Part shown: positions 15,851 to 24,642 of the stretch, piece after piece
Numbering within the stretch: position 1 is the stretch's first letter
How the letters are laid out: each line of letters starts with the position of its first letter
Assembly (NCBI GenBank): GCA_913031385.1
Contig: CAJWCT010000004.1
Location: 1 to 41,135, forward strand
DNA from: an uncultured Flavobacteriales bacterium
GTDB lineage: Bacteria; Bacteroidota; Bacteroidia; Flavobacteriales; Flavobacteriaceae
Direction of reading: 5' to 3'
DNA: 41,135 nt
Notes under the pieces: generated by a model
Database searches by the model: none
What the model saw: the letters and a program-made list of their open reading frames with translations, nothing else
Told to the model about the DNA's origin: nothing
Program-made: the position numbers and the translations under genes

Positions 15851-17470
15851 TTAGTTCTTTATTATTCTATGTGTTTCTGCCCTATTATTAAATCTTAGCG
15901 TAATCAAATAAATACCATTCATAAATGAACTAATGTTAATAGGTTCGTCAATGATGGCTTTGCCTTCTAAAATTAGCTTAGAATTTAAATCATATATTTT
16001 ATAACTAATATCTCCATTATAGTTATATCCACTTAAAATTATAGAATTATTGGAAGGATTTGGGCTTATAGTAAATAGCTTTTCAATATTATTATTTCCA
16101 GTTAATGTATTAGTATAGCAATTTTCAGCTACTGAAAATTCTGTTTTTATTAACTCACTAATCTTATTATCAGAAAAGCTTTCATTAGTTGTATGATTAA
16201 AGAATGTAGCATCAATAGCTTGGTCATCAGCTCCTAAATAATCTTGTAATAAAGTGCCAATTGTTTGTCTATAGTCATATTGAAAAGTTTGTATCTGCCA
16301 ATTATTGTCTTCTGATGCCTCTGTTAAGTCAACATTTACTCCTGACACTCCCCCATTTACAGGGTGACCAAAGACAAACATTGGAGCAATTTCTCCATGA
16401 TCGGTACCTAAATTTCCGTTTTCTTTAGCTTTTCTTCCAAATTCTGAGAAAGTAAGACCCACAACATCATCTTGAAATCCTTGAGATTGAATGTCTTCCA
16501 TAAATTGACTGATAGCTCCATCTATTTCTGTCAATAATTCATTATGTGTGCCTATAATATCATTTCCAGATTGAATTTGACTAAAATGAGTGTCAAAACC
16601 ACGCAACTTAACAAGATATACTTTTGATTCTAAACCACCACTAATTAATCTAGCAACTGTTTTTAATTGGTCAGAGATATCTGTATCCTGATAATCTGCA
16701 TTATTAACGCCATTATTAAATGCATTTGAAATTGCTTCAGAATAAGTGTTTGACAACTGGTCATTTTCTATTATATATTGAAGTTCTATCCCATAGTGTG
16801 AGTCTGGAATATAAGTTGGAGGCTGCCCTCCTAACCCACTTAATACTGAGTAAAATCCAGATGCATCTTGACCTTCTATATTAATAGCTAATCCATGTTC
16901 GGCTTCTCCATGAAATCCAAGTGATCCACTTTTAGAACCTATTTCAACACCTAATGGAAATGACGATTCTACAAGGTCATAATAGTATGATTCCATAAAT
17001 CTACCTATCCAACCAGAATCTCCACCATTTAACCAACTATTTCCATCATTTCCTGTATTATATATATCAGTTGATGCAAAATGACTCTTGTTTTGTGAAG
17101 GATAACCTACAGATTGCAATATTCTTAAAATTCCTTGATCATATATGTTTTTTAAACCAACTAATGCTGGATGTAGTCCTAATTGTTGATTATCCGATAA
17201 TGTAGTATCAAGAGTTATAAATGAGTTTGAACCAGAATCTGGTATCCTTAAAGTTGGTCGTAAATTACTATATAGATCATAATTATTTAAAGGAATAACA
17301 GTGTTTAGCCCATCATTTCCTCCTGCTAAATTGATTAAAACTAATTTTCTATTTGTAATATTGCACCCTAGGAAACCTTCTGCAACTTTCAGAGCTGAAG
17401 TTATTTCATACGGGAAAAGCCCCAATGCTGATGCGCTACTAGTAAGTTTTATAAAATTTCTTCTTTTCAA
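15851..17470 (-). CDS. DUF1501 protein with T9SS C-terminal sorting domain
   Basis: This 539-residue protein is of the DUF1501 family (sulfatase/alkaline phosphatase-like fold). The N-terminus MKRRNFIKLTSSASALGLFP looks like a twin-arginine signal. The body has 'LVLINLAGGNDGLNTVIPL', 'VYLVKLRGFDTH' and 'TFSEFGRKAKENGNLGTDHG', which are family landmarks. Residues about 465-539 are a type A T9SS sorting domain: 'FTISPNPSNNSIILSG', 'YKIYDLNSKLILEGKA', 'ISSFMNGIYLITL'. The protein is therefore predicted to reach the cell surface or medium. It follows the DUF1800 gene by 11 bases, the usual DUF1800/DUF1501 pairing. The biochemical role of the pair is not established. Confidence 0.92.
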   Translation of the reverse strand: MKRRNFIKLTSSASALGLFPYEITSALKVAEGFLGCNITNRKLVLINLAGGNDGLNTVIPLNNYDLYSNLRPTLRIPDSGSNSFITLDTTLSDNQQLGLHPALVGLKNIYDQGILRILQSVGYPSQNKSHFASTDIYNTGNDGNSWLNGGDSGWIGRFMESYYYDLVESSFPLGVEIGSKSGSLGFHGEAEHGLAINIEGQDASGFYSVLSGLGGQPPTYIPDSHYGIELQYIIENDQLSNTYSEAISNAFNNGVNNADYQDTDISDQLKTVARLISGGLESKVYLVKLRGFDTHFSQIQSGNDIIGTHNELLTEIDGAISQFMEDIQSQGFQDDVVGLTFSEFGRKAKENGNLGTDHGEIAPMFVFGHPVNGGVSGVNVDLTEASEDNNWQIQTFQYDYRQTIGTLLQDYLGADDQAIDATFFNHTTNESFSDNKISELIKTEFSVAENCYTNTLTGNNNIEKLFTISPNPSNNSIILSGYNYNGDISYKIYDLNSKLILEGKAIIDEPINISSFMNGIYLITLRFNNRAETHRIIKN

Positions 17471-17481
17471 TTTTTAAATAG

Positions 17482-19113
17482 TTACATTAATTGGTATTCT
17501 GGTGCATTAATCATTGCACCAATTAACAAATCTAATCTGTTTTTAACTGTTGTGTTTTCACCTGTAGCTAAATATTCATCCCAAGTATCTGTCCAGTAAT
17601 ATGAAGGATAGTCCTCAAGTATTAATTCAGCAAAATAATTAACTCTATCTTCATCTATAGGATTAGGGTATAGAATATTTGCTATTTCATCTATCAAATA
17701 ATAAATATTTCCAGGATTAGCAGAAGTGTTTTCAACAAAGGAAACAGTATCTAATTCTGAGCCAAATTGACCATTTCCGCCAAGTTTATTTCTGCCAGTA
17801 ATTAAACATTCTATTAAACGGTATCTAGCTAGTATTGTACTTGAAGAAAACCAATGTCTATCAAAATCTGGGCTCTGATAAATCGCAGGGTGACCAGCAA
17901 CCGTATCAGGAGCAAAAAGATTCATACCACTCATTGGGAAATAAGAATTACGTAGAAAATACATAGCAAATTTATAATAATTCTCCATATCATCCTCTGG
18001 ACTAGGAATACTAAATCCTAAATTTGTAATAGTTGATGATAGTAATTGTACTGGCGACTTTACTATTGACCCTAATATTTCATCTGTAGAATCAGAATCT
18101 GCAGCATCAAAGAAATGCTGAGATTTAAGTAACCTCTTTACAACTGGCAATATATTATAATTTTCTTGATATAGTTGCTGAGCTAATGGTAATAATATGG
18201 TATTTTCAACTTCTTGATCCCATTCACTTTTAACAAAAAATCTATATAGTTTTTTTACATATGCCAAGGCTGTCGCTTCCTTATTAAAAACCATATCAAC
18301 AAATTCATGTAATTCGTTAAATATTGTTTCTTCAGAATTACCACCAGTTAATTCATAATTATCAAATGCATAGCTAAATGTTTTTACTCCTTGATCATGT
18401 TGATTAATAGAAAGTCTTCCCATTGGAATATTAGTGTCGGGATCAATTATACTTCTATCAAGCATGGTTTTAAAACCTGAAAAAACTTTTGCAGTTTCTA
18501 TAACATCTTGCTCAGTATAAGTGGTATAATCCCCTTCTCCAACCTGCTCTCCTTTAGTTATAGTAAATAACTCGAGGAATTCTCTTGCATAATTCTCATT
18601 AGGATTGTTAGCATTATTTTGAGTGTTATCTAAATAATTTAGCATTGCATTATCCAATGTTATTTTTTTAGCTAATTCTCTTAAATTTCCTTCAGAATAA
18701 AATTCAAGTAATCTTAGGTGATCATAAAAGTAGTGTGAAGCCCCAACATCTCCACTAGCTATTGTAAAAGTTGTATGAAGAAAAAAGGTTAGCTTATCTT
18801 TTAAATTAGCCCTATTTATCATGTTATACCACCACCAAGCTGATAACAACCCTCTTTTTCTTCCTTGATTTTGAATATCAGGCGGATAAATACCTGAAGA
18901 AAGCCAATAACCGTGTGGGGCATCTAATGGTAATGGATCATATGGTTCATTATAGGTTATAGTGTCATCTAAAAGCAATTGATCAATAGCATCAGCAGCA
19001 GTTAAATTAGACATCTCACTTAATAAAACATTGTTATAGTGGAATAAGCACCTTCTAAGTAGATGTTTCGCTCTTAATTGACCTAGATTTGAAGTTAATG
19101 GGTCAAGAGACAT
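17482..19113 (-). CDS. DUF1800 family protein
   Basis: This 543-residue protein is of the DUF1800 family. Recognisable stretches are 'AKHLLRRCLFHYNN' at the N-terminus, 'LTFFLHTTFTIASGDVGASHYFYDHLRLL', 'NYAREFLELFTITKG', 'YTEQDVIETAKVFSGF' and 'PMSGMNLFAPDTVAGHPAIY'. No signal peptide precedes the domain and no upstream in-frame start would add one. It sits between mscS (6 bases upstream) and the T9SS-tailed DUF1501 gene (11 bases downstream), so the three are co-transcribed. DUF1800 and DUF1501 genes commonly occur as pairs; their joint function is unknown. Confidence 0.92.
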   Translation of the reverse strand: MSLDPLTSNLGQLRAKHLLRRCLFHYNNVLLSEMSNLTAADAIDQLLLDDTITYNEPYDPLPLDAPHGYWLSSGIYPPDIQNQGRKRGLLSAWWWYNMINRANLKDKLTFFLHTTFTIASGDVGASHYFYDHLRLLEFYSEGNLRELAKKITLDNAMLNYLDNTQNNANNPNENYAREFLELFTITKGEQVGEGDYTTYTEQDVIETAKVFSGFKTMLDRSIIDPDTNIPMGRLSINQHDQGVKTFSYAFDNYELTGGNSEETIFNELHEFVDMVFNKEATALAYVKKLYRFFVKSEWDQEVENTILLPLAQQLYQENYNILPVVKRLLKSQHFFDAADSDSTDEILGSIVKSPVQLLSSTITNLGFSIPSPEDDMENYYKFAMYFLRNSYFPMSGMNLFAPDTVAGHPAIYQSPDFDRHWFSSSTILARYRLIECLITGRNKLGGNGQFGSELDTVSFVENTSANPGNIYYLIDEIANILYPNPIDEDRVNYFAELILEDYPSYYWTDTWDEYLATGENTTVKNRLDLLIGAMINAPEYQLM

Positions 19114-19119
19114 ATTCGT

Positions 19120-20226
19120 TTATTTACTATTGTTTTTTTCTATATAAACAGAAGTTGAAGGGAAAGCAAATTCACTGTTGTGTTTATTAACTATTTCAAT
19201 AATACTATAATTAATTTTCTGCTGTGTATCAATTAAATCTTCCCATTCAGGACTATTTACGTAATACAATACCATAATATCCAAAGAACTTCCTCCAAAA
19301 CTTAAAAATCTAACTCTTCCATCTTCATTTGTCATTGGATGATCATCTACTAGTTTTTGAATATCATTTACTATATTTTTAATTTGTTCTATTGTAGTAT
19401 CATAAGTAAGACCAATATTAAACTTTACTCTTCTTACAGGCCTGACACCTAAATTATCTAATTCCGTATTAATAATATTCTTGTTTGGAACTGTTACTAT
19501 ACTTTTATCAAATGTTCTGATTCTGGTGCTCCTAAAGCCTACTTTTTCTACCTTTCCTGTAACACCCCCTAGAGTAATAACATCTCCAACAGCAAAAGGC
19601 GTATCAAAAAAGATAGTAAATGATCCTAATAAATTTTCTATACTTTCTTTTGAAGCCAGAGCAATAGCAACACCCCCTACTCCTAGCCCAGCAACTAATG
19701 CAGTGATGTTTACATTAAATACATTTCCAAGGATTATTACTGCCGCAAAAATAAATACTAAAACCTTTGTAAGATCAATAGCAAAAGGGATAAGCCCATC
19801 ATCAACTTTACTTTCAGTCTGGGCAGCTTTATCTTTAAGCCTAACACCAATAAACTCCACAGATCTTAGAATAGTCCAAAAAATCGAACATATAACAGCT
19901 AGATAAAACCCTTTATTAATAACCATTTTCAATCCAAACTCAGAACTGTCAACTAAACCCCATTCATGTGGGAAATTAAGAGAATTTAATCCTATATATA
20001 AAATCATTAGTAAGAAAAAATAATAGAGAGGTTTTCTTAATAGTGATTTTAACATATCCCTCTCACTATCTGAGTCTTTACTGCCAAATAATTTATGTGC
20101 AATTTTTAGTAAATATGATATAATTGGTCTAGCTATAATTAAGCCAATTATAATTGCCAAAAAGAAGTATAAATAATCCTTAACAGAATTATTTAAAAAT
20201 TCAATACTTAAAAATTCTAAATCCAT
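19120..20226 (-). CDS. MscS-family mechanosensitive channel
   Basis: The protein is a small-conductance mechanosensitive channel homologue that releases solutes on hypo-osmotic shock. I start at the ATG at 20226 (MDLEFLS...) because the track start lies upstream of a good -7 element. Four hydrophobic segments precede the pore helix 'VNITALVAGLGVGGVAIALASKESIENLLGSFTIFFD', the MscS signature. It is followed by the beta domain 'PFAVGDVITLGGVTGKVEKVGFRSTRIRTFDKSIVTVPNKNI'. It is the first gene of an apparent operon with DUF1800 and DUF1501. Confidence 0.93.
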   Translation of the reverse strand: MDLEFLSIEFLNNSVKDYLYFFLAIIIGLIIARPIISYLLKIAHKLFGSKDSDSERDMLKSLLRKPLYYFFLLMILYIGLNSLNFPHEWGLVDSSEFGLKMVINKGFYLAVICSIFWTILRSVEFIGVRLKDKAAQTESKVDDGLIPFAIDLTKVLVFIFAAVIILGNVFNVNITALVAGLGVGGVAIALASKESIENLLGSFTIFFDTPFAVGDVITLGGVTGKVEKVGFRSTRIRTFDKSIVTVPNKNIINTELDNLGVRPVRRVKFNIGLTYDTTIEQIKNIVNDIQKLVDDHPMTNEDGRVRFLSFGGSSLDIMVLYYVNSPEWEDLIDTQQKINYSIIEIVNKHNSEFAFPSTSVYIEKNNSK

Positions 20227-20243
20227 ATTCTTATGATTATACT

Positions 20244-20251
20244 CAAAAATA
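20244..20251 (-). promoter_or_regulatory. -7 promoter element (TATTTTTG) of the mscS operon
   Basis: On the minus strand this is TATTTTTG, a full TAnnTTTG match, 17 bases before the chosen mscS ATG at 20226. No strong -33 TTG is visible at the usual distance. Confidence 0.45.
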
Positions 20252-20348
20252 ATAAAAATAATACGAACCATTTAATATTATAATTTTCTTTTAGCTCTAA
20301 TTAAATATTTTGTATATTAATGCTCTTATATTCTTAATAATAAACTAT

Positions 20349-20894
20349 ATGAAAAATTTTAAATCAATTTTAGCTATTGTTATTCTTGCTGCAATAAGCT
20401 ATTCATGCAATAATTCGGCTGTTCAGAAAATGATGCAAGAGCCTGAAAATCCAGGAATGGTGCAATACGAATCTAATCAAAAGCTTTATGATGAATCTTT
20501 TGATCTGTTTTGTGCTAATAATTTAGATGAGTTTATAAAAACTGTTTCTGAAGACGTATTATGGCATCCTCCACATGGAGATTCATTAACAAAATCTGAT
20601 TGGAGTGCTGATATGAAAATGTGGCATGATCATTTTGAAAACTTTAAATTCACCAATAGACAATACTTCCCAGGAGTTGACGAATCCTTTGAACCAAATG
20701 GATCTGTTAGAGTTTATGGTGTATGGAGCTTTAATCACAAAGAAACAGGGATGGAATTTTCTGACCAAAAATGGTATTCCGTTGCTAATTTTAATGATCA
20801 AGGCCAACAAAATGAAATGTGGGAGTATTTTGATGCATCTTACTCCTTCTTAAAACTACTAGAAGCTTCACTTATAGAAACTGAAGAAGAATAA
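20349..20894 (+). CDS. NTF2/SnoaL-like lipoprotein, tandem paralogue 1
   Basis: The start is the ATG at 20349, not the upstream TTG of the track ORF. The signal MKNFKSILAIVILAAISYSC carries a lipobox cysteine and is followed by 'NNSAVQKMMQEPENPG'. The body, 'KLYDESFDLFCANNLDEFIKTVSEDVLWHPPHGDSL' and later 'VWSFNHKETGMEFSDQKWYSVANF', has the SnoaL/NTF2-like pattern of a cone-shaped binding domain. The C-terminus is acidic (ETEEE). It is the first and most divergent of three tandem copies. Function is unknown; such proteins can bind small hydrophobic ligands. Confidence 0.8.
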   Translation: MKNFKSILAIVILAAISYSCNNSAVQKMMQEPENPGMVQYESNQKLYDESFDLFCANNLDEFIKTVSEDVLWHPPHGDSLTKSDWSADMKMWHDHFENFKFTNRQYFPGVDESFEPNGSVRVYGVWSFNHKETGMEFSDQKWYSVANFNDQGQQNEMWEYFDASYSFLKLLEASLIETEEE

Positions 20895-20909
20895 TTAATA
20901 CATAAGACT

Positions 20910-21509
20910 ATGAAAAATTTTAAACTAATAATTACAATTATAATTCTTTCTGGAATTAGCTATTCATGTAATAACTCTGCTGTTCAAAGAATGATGGAAG
21001 AAGATCCTGAAAGAGCTGTTGGAATGTCAGACTGGGCAGGTGTTGAAGATATGAAATGGCATATAGGAACCCAAGAAGCTGTTGATTTAGCAAAAAACAT
21101 GAACTCTGCATGGAGAGCGAGAGATTATGAAACTATGAGAACATTTATCTCAGACACTGCTAAAATTACTGCTACAAATGGTTTTACATTTACTAATGTT
21201 GATGAGTTTATTGAATCTCGTAAAAGAAGTGATTCAGCACGAAATTCTAGAGGCGCAACATTTGATTGGAGTACAACCAATATATTTTCTGTTGATTTAG
21301 ATCCTTCCACTGGTGGGGAACATGTCCATGCAGATTACTATGGTATGTATAAAGAAGGTGATGAAGAAGATAATTTTAGAGTACTAAATAGATATTATAT
21401 TATTGAAGGTAAAATAGTTGTGTGGAACTCTTACTGGCAAGACATAATAGAGCCTAAAAGTGAAGAAGAAGAAGAAGAAGAAGAAGTTGTAGAAGAAACT
21501 GAAGAATAA
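20910..21509 (+). CDS. NTF2/SnoaL-like lipoprotein, tandem paralogue 2
   Basis: This is a 199-residue lipoprotein (MKNFKLIITIIILSGISYSC, then 'NNSAVQRMMEED'), 15 bases after copy 1. The body contains 'EAVDLAKNMNSAWRARDYETMRTFISDTAKI', a helix-strand unit typical of SnoaL-like folds. It also has 'FSVDLDPSTGGEHVHADYYG', shared with copy 3 and absent from copy 1. The tail is strongly acidic, with eight consecutive Glu encoded by a pure GAA run, then 'VVEETEE'. No catalytic assignment can be made. Confidence 0.8.
   Translation: MKNFKLIITIIILSGISYSCNNSAVQRMMEEDPERAVGMSDWAGVEDMKWHIGTQEAVDLAKNMNSAWRARDYETMRTFISDTAKITATNGFTFTNVDEFIESRKRSDSARNSRGATFDWSTTNIFSVDLDPSTGGEHVHADYYGMYKEGDEEDNFRVLNRYYIIEGKIVVWNSYWQDIIEPKSEEEEEEEEVVEETEE
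21462..21485 (+). repeat. (GAA)8 triplet repeat inside a coding region
   Basis: Eight uninterrupted GAA codons encode poly-glutamate near the C-terminus of tandem lipoprotein 2. Slippage would change the tail length in frame without breaking the gene. Confidence 0.85.
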
Positions 21510-21527
21510 TAACTAAATATATAAGAA

Positions 21528-22058
21528 ATGAAAAATTTAAAATTAATTTTTACAATTGCAATACTTACTGCTTTTGTGTATTCATGCAACAATTCTGCTG
21601 TTCAAAGAATGATGGAAGAACCTGTAGAACCTGAAAGATCAGTTGGATTCACAAACTGGTCAGATGATGGAGCTGAATATAAATTCCATTTAGGAACTGA
21701 TGAAGCTGTTCAAGTTGTAAGAGATCTTGATGAAGTCTGGACGAATCAAGATTGGGAAGGTGTAAGAGCAATGCTTTCTGATACTGCTAAATTTTATTGG
21801 AGAAATGGCAATGTACTTTCAGTTGATGAGTTTATGACTCAAATAAGTTCTGATAGCACAGGATCTGCTACATGGAAATTCAACGGAGCTTTTTCTGTTG
21901 ATTTAGATCCAACAAGAGGCGGAGAGCATGTTCATGCTAATTTCTCCGTATCTACTAAAACTGATAGCATCATTGAAAACAGAGATCTTATCGAAAGATA
22001 CTATATTATTGATGGAAAAGTTGTTACTTGGCATCAGTTTAGTCTTGATGTAAAATAA
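21528..22058 (+). CDS. NTF2/SnoaL-like lipoprotein, tandem paralogue 3
   Basis: This is a 176-residue lipoprotein (MKNLKLIFTIAILTAFVYSC, then 'NNSAVQRMMEEP'), 18 bases after copy 2. It is closely similar to copy 2 throughout: 'DEAVQVVRDLDEVWTNQDWEGVRAMLSDTAKFYW', 'FSVDLDPTRGGEHVHANFS', 'RYYIIDGKVVTWHQF'. It lacks the acidic tail of the other two. The triplet probably forms one transcript ending at the hairpin just downstream. Confidence 0.8.
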   Translation: MKNLKLIFTIAILTAFVYSCNNSAVQRMMEEPVEPERSVGFTNWSDDGAEYKFHLGTDEAVQVVRDLDEVWTNQDWEGVRAMLSDTAKFYWRNGNVLSVDEFMTQISSDSTGSATWKFNGAFSVDLDPTRGGEHVHANFSVSTKTDSIIENRDLIERYYIIDGKVVTWHQFSLDVK

Positions 22059-22078
22059 TCCTTTATAACACTAAAAAC

Positions 22079-22106
22079 AAAAAAGCACCTTTAAAGGTGC
22101 TTTTTT
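22079..22106. terminator. Strong bidirectional intrinsic terminator
   Basis: A perfect palindrome, AAAAAAGCACCTTT/AAAGGTGCTTTTTT (up to 14 base pairs), has A-rich and T-rich arms on both sides. It sits between the convergent stops of the lipoprotein triplet (22058) and the prohibitin-like gene (22126), and should terminate both. Confidence 0.9.
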
Positions 22107-22125
22107 TATTATATAGTGATAGTTC

Positions 22126-22941
22126 TTAATTGTTTCCTAATATTAAAGGCAAGCCATCCTTTCCACTACCAATAACTACAACTTTAGAATTTGGAGATTG
22201 AGCAAGCTTTAAAGTTGCTTCGATTCCTTTATCTCTTAGAATATTTGAAGTTAAAGAAGCGGCCAATATTCTGTTTGCATCAGCTTTACCTCTTGCTTCA
22301 ATTCTTTGTTTTTCAGCTTCTTTTTCTGCTACCTCCAGTTTAAAGTCATATTCTTCAGATGCTTGTTCTTGTTTTAGTTTTCTCTCAATTGCTTCATTAA
22401 TCATCACCGGCAAGGTTATATCTCTTACTAAAATTTCATTTAATTGAATGTATTGATCTTCAACAATTTTTTTAGTCTCAATATAAATCTCTATTTGAAT
22501 TGCATCTCTTTTTGTTGAATATAATTCTTGTGGGGTATATCTTCCTACGACACTTCTTGCAGCAGATCTTATCGCTGGTAAAAGTATCCTCTGCTTATAT
22601 GCCTCACTTTTTTCTTGATGTAGTTTCCCTAAGTTTGGATAATCAGGCTGAAACCACGCTGAAGCCTCAAGCTTAATGTCTAATCCATTTGATGACAGTA
22701 CATTCATTTTTTCAAAAACTTCTTGTTGTCTAACCTCATATATAAAGACTTTATTCCAAGGAAGTACGAGATGAAATCCCTCACCCATTGGTGGCTCATC
22801 AGTAACTACACCCCCTCCAAAAATTTTATATAAAACTCCTGCTTCTCCAGAGCCTACAGTTACAAATGATTTAGCTAAAATTAAGATGCTAAACGTTATG
22901 GTTATTAATAATGGTATTCCTATTCTTGGTATTTTATTCAT
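22126..22941 (-). CDS. Prohibitin-like SPFH-domain membrane protein
   Basis: This 271-residue protein has one N-terminal transmembrane segment (IPLLITITFSILILAKSF). An SPFH/band 7 domain follows: 'VGSGEAGVLYKIFGGGV', 'GFHLVLPWNKVFIYEVRQQ', 'GRYTPQELYSTKRDAIQIEI'. The long Glu/Lys/Ala-rich helix 'KLKQEQASEEYDFKLEVAEKEAEKQRIEARGKAD' is typical of the prohibitin coiled coil. SPFH proteins form membrane-associated rings that can scaffold proteases or lipid microdomains. It is the last gene of the lpx-led operon, 25 bases after fabG, and ends at the bidirectional terminator. Confidence 0.9.
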   Translation of the reverse strand: MNKIPRIGIPLLITITFSILILAKSFVTVGSGEAGVLYKIFGGGVVTDEPPMGEGFHLVLPWNKVFIYEVRQQEVFEKMNVLSSNGLDIKLEASAWFQPDYPNLGKLHQEKSEAYKQRILLPAIRSAARSVVGRYTPQELYSTKRDAIQIEIYIETKKIVEDQYIQLNEILVRDITLPVMINEAIERKLKQEQASEEYDFKLEVAEKEAEKQRIEARGKADANRILAASLTSNILRDKGIEATLKLAQSPNSKVVVIGSGKDGLPLILGNN

Positions 22942-22966
22942 TTTTTTGTTTTTAAATATTAATAAT

Positions 22967-23713
22967 TTATGTTAGTAATCCCCCGTCGATGTTTAATACT
23001 TGTCCTGTTACATAGGATGACATATCACTGGCTAACCAAATACATGCATTAGCAACATCTGCAGGAGTTCCTCCTCTTTTAAGAGGAATAGAGTTTCTCC
23101 AATTTTCTATAATTTTTTCATCTAATTTTTTAGTCATTTCAGTTTCTATAAAACCTGGAGCAATAACATTACAGCGAATATTTCTTGAACCTAATTCTAA
23201 TGCAATAGATTTTGAAAACCCAATAATACCTGCTTTTGAAGCAGCGTAATTTGATTGTCCTGCATTTCCTTTTACTCCTACAACTGAACTCATGTTTATT
23301 ATTGACCCACTTCTTTGTTTTAACATGATTTTTTGAACAGCTTTTGTCATATTAAATACTGAGTTAAGATTAACCTTTATAACTTGATTAAAATCTTCCT
23401 CTTGCATTCGCATTAATAGATTATCTCTAGTAATACCAGCATTGTTAACTAATATATCAATACTGTCAAAATCTTTGATTATTTTTTCTACAAGCTCTAT
23501 TGAATCATTATAATTAGCTGCATCTGACTGATAAGCTACAGCTTTTACTCCTAAACTAGTTAATTCTTTTTCAAATTCTTTAGCTAATTCTACAGATTTA
23601 CTGAAAGTAAATGCAACATTGGCGCCATTTAATGCAAATTCTTTAGCTATCCCCTTCCCTATGCCTCTTGAAGCACCAGTTATTATTGCTGTTTTTCCTT
23701 TTAGTAATTTCAT
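22967..23713 (-). CDS. fabG: 3-oxoacyl-[acyl-carrier-protein] reductase
   Basis: This is a short-chain dehydrogenase of normal FabG length (248 residues), reducing 3-oxoacyl-ACP with NADPH in fatty acid synthesis. Visible are the nucleotide-binding 'TGASRGIGKGIA' (about 12-23), 'NNAGITRDNLLMRM', the catalytic Ser in 'IINMSSVVG', the YxxxK in 'NYAASKAG', and the C-terminal 'YVTGQVLNIDGG'. The 'DNLLMRM' segment is characteristic of true FabG rather than other SDRs. It lies in the same transcript as lpxD, lpxC/fabZ and lpxA, linking fatty acid and lipid A supply. Confidence 0.95.
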   Translation of the reverse strand: MKLLKGKTAIITGASRGIGKGIAKEFALNGANVAFTFSKSVELAKEFEKELTSLGVKAVAYQSDAANYNDSIELVEKIIKDFDSIDILVNNAGITRDNLLMRMQEEDFNQVIKVNLNSVFNMTKAVQKIMLKQRSGSIINMSSVVGVKGNAGQSNYAASKAGIIGFSKSIALELGSRNIRCNVIAPGFIETEMTKKLDEKIIENWRNSIPLKRGGTPADVANACIWLASDMSSYVTGQVLNIDGGLLT

Positions 23714-23748
23714 AAAAATATAGTTAAAATTAATAAAATATAATTTTA

Positions 23749-24621
23749 TTAAGATAATATACTATGTACTTTTTTTCCAATCTCTGCAGGAGAATCGACT
23801 ACATTCACGCCATAGTTGAGTAATATTTCCTTTTTAGCTTTAGCGGTATCATCAGAGCCTCCCACAATAGCACCAGCATGTCCCATTGTTCTACCACTTG
23901 GAGCTGTTTCTCCAGCGATAAACCCAACTACAGGTTTTTTACTATTACTCTCATTGTACCATTTAGCAGCTTCAGCTTCTAATTGTCCACCTATTTCACC
24001 TATCATAACTATACATTTTGTTTCGGAATCATTCACAAACATTTCCATAGCATCCTTGACAGTAGTTCCAATTATTGGATCTCCACCAATCCCTATTGCT
24101 GTACTTATACCAAAACCTTGTTTAACAACCTGATCTGCTGCTTCATATGTTAATGTGCCTGATTTAGATATAATACCAACTTTTCCTTTTTTAAATATAA
24201 ACCCTGGCATAATACCAACTTTAGCTTCATCTGGAGTTATAACGCCAGGACAATTAGGTCCAACCATTATACATGAGAATTTATTTAAGTGGTTTTTAAC
24301 CTTAATCATATCAGAAATTGGAATGCCTTCAGTAATAGTAATTATAACTTTAATTCCAGCTTCTGCTGCTTCTATAATTGCCTTAGCTGCATAAGCTGGA
24401 GGAACAAATATTATACTTGTGTCTGCTTGCAATTCATCTACTGTTTCTTTAACTGTATTAAAAACTGGTCTGTCAAGATGTATTTGACCTCCCTTTCCTG
24501 GAGTTACTCCAGCTATAATATTGGTTCCATACTCAATCATTTGACCAGCATGGAACGTCCCTTCTTTTCCTGTAAGTCCTTGAACAATTACTCTAGAATT
24601 TTTATCTACTAATACACTCAT
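23749..24621 (-). CDS. sucD: Succinate-CoA ligase, alpha subunit
   Basis: This 290-residue protein is the CoA-binding subunit of succinyl-CoA synthetase (TCA cycle). Visible features are 'VIVQGLTGKEGTFHAGQMIEYGT' (CoA-binding Rossmann start), 'MVGPNCPGVITPDEAKVGIMPG', and the active-site phospho-histidine loop 'GRTMGHAGAIVGG' near the C-terminus. The beta subunit sucC is not in the window, so the two are unlinked here. It is 21 bases downstream of efp in the lpx-led operon. Confidence 0.96.
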   Translation of the reverse strand: MSVLVDKNSRVIVQGLTGKEGTFHAGQMIEYGTNIIAGVTPGKGGQIHLDRPVFNTVKETVDELQADTSIIFVPPAYAAKAIIEAAEAGIKVIITITEGIPISDMIKVKNHLNKFSCIMVGPNCPGVITPDEAKVGIMPGFIFKKGKVGIISKSGTLTYEAADQVVKQGFGISTAIGIGGDPIIGTTVKDAMEMFVNDSETKCIVMIGEIGGQLEAEAAKWYNESNSKKPVVGFIAGETAPSGRTMGHAGAIVGGSDDTAKAKKEILLNYGVNVVDSPAEIGKKVHSILS

Positions 24622-24642
24622 TAATTATATATAATTATAAAA

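Noticed and set aside
24289-24612. Plus-strand ORFs inside sucD, efp, lpxD and ychF from the ORF track
   Set aside because: They lie antisense to clearly conserved genes and their translations show no family features or plausible signals.
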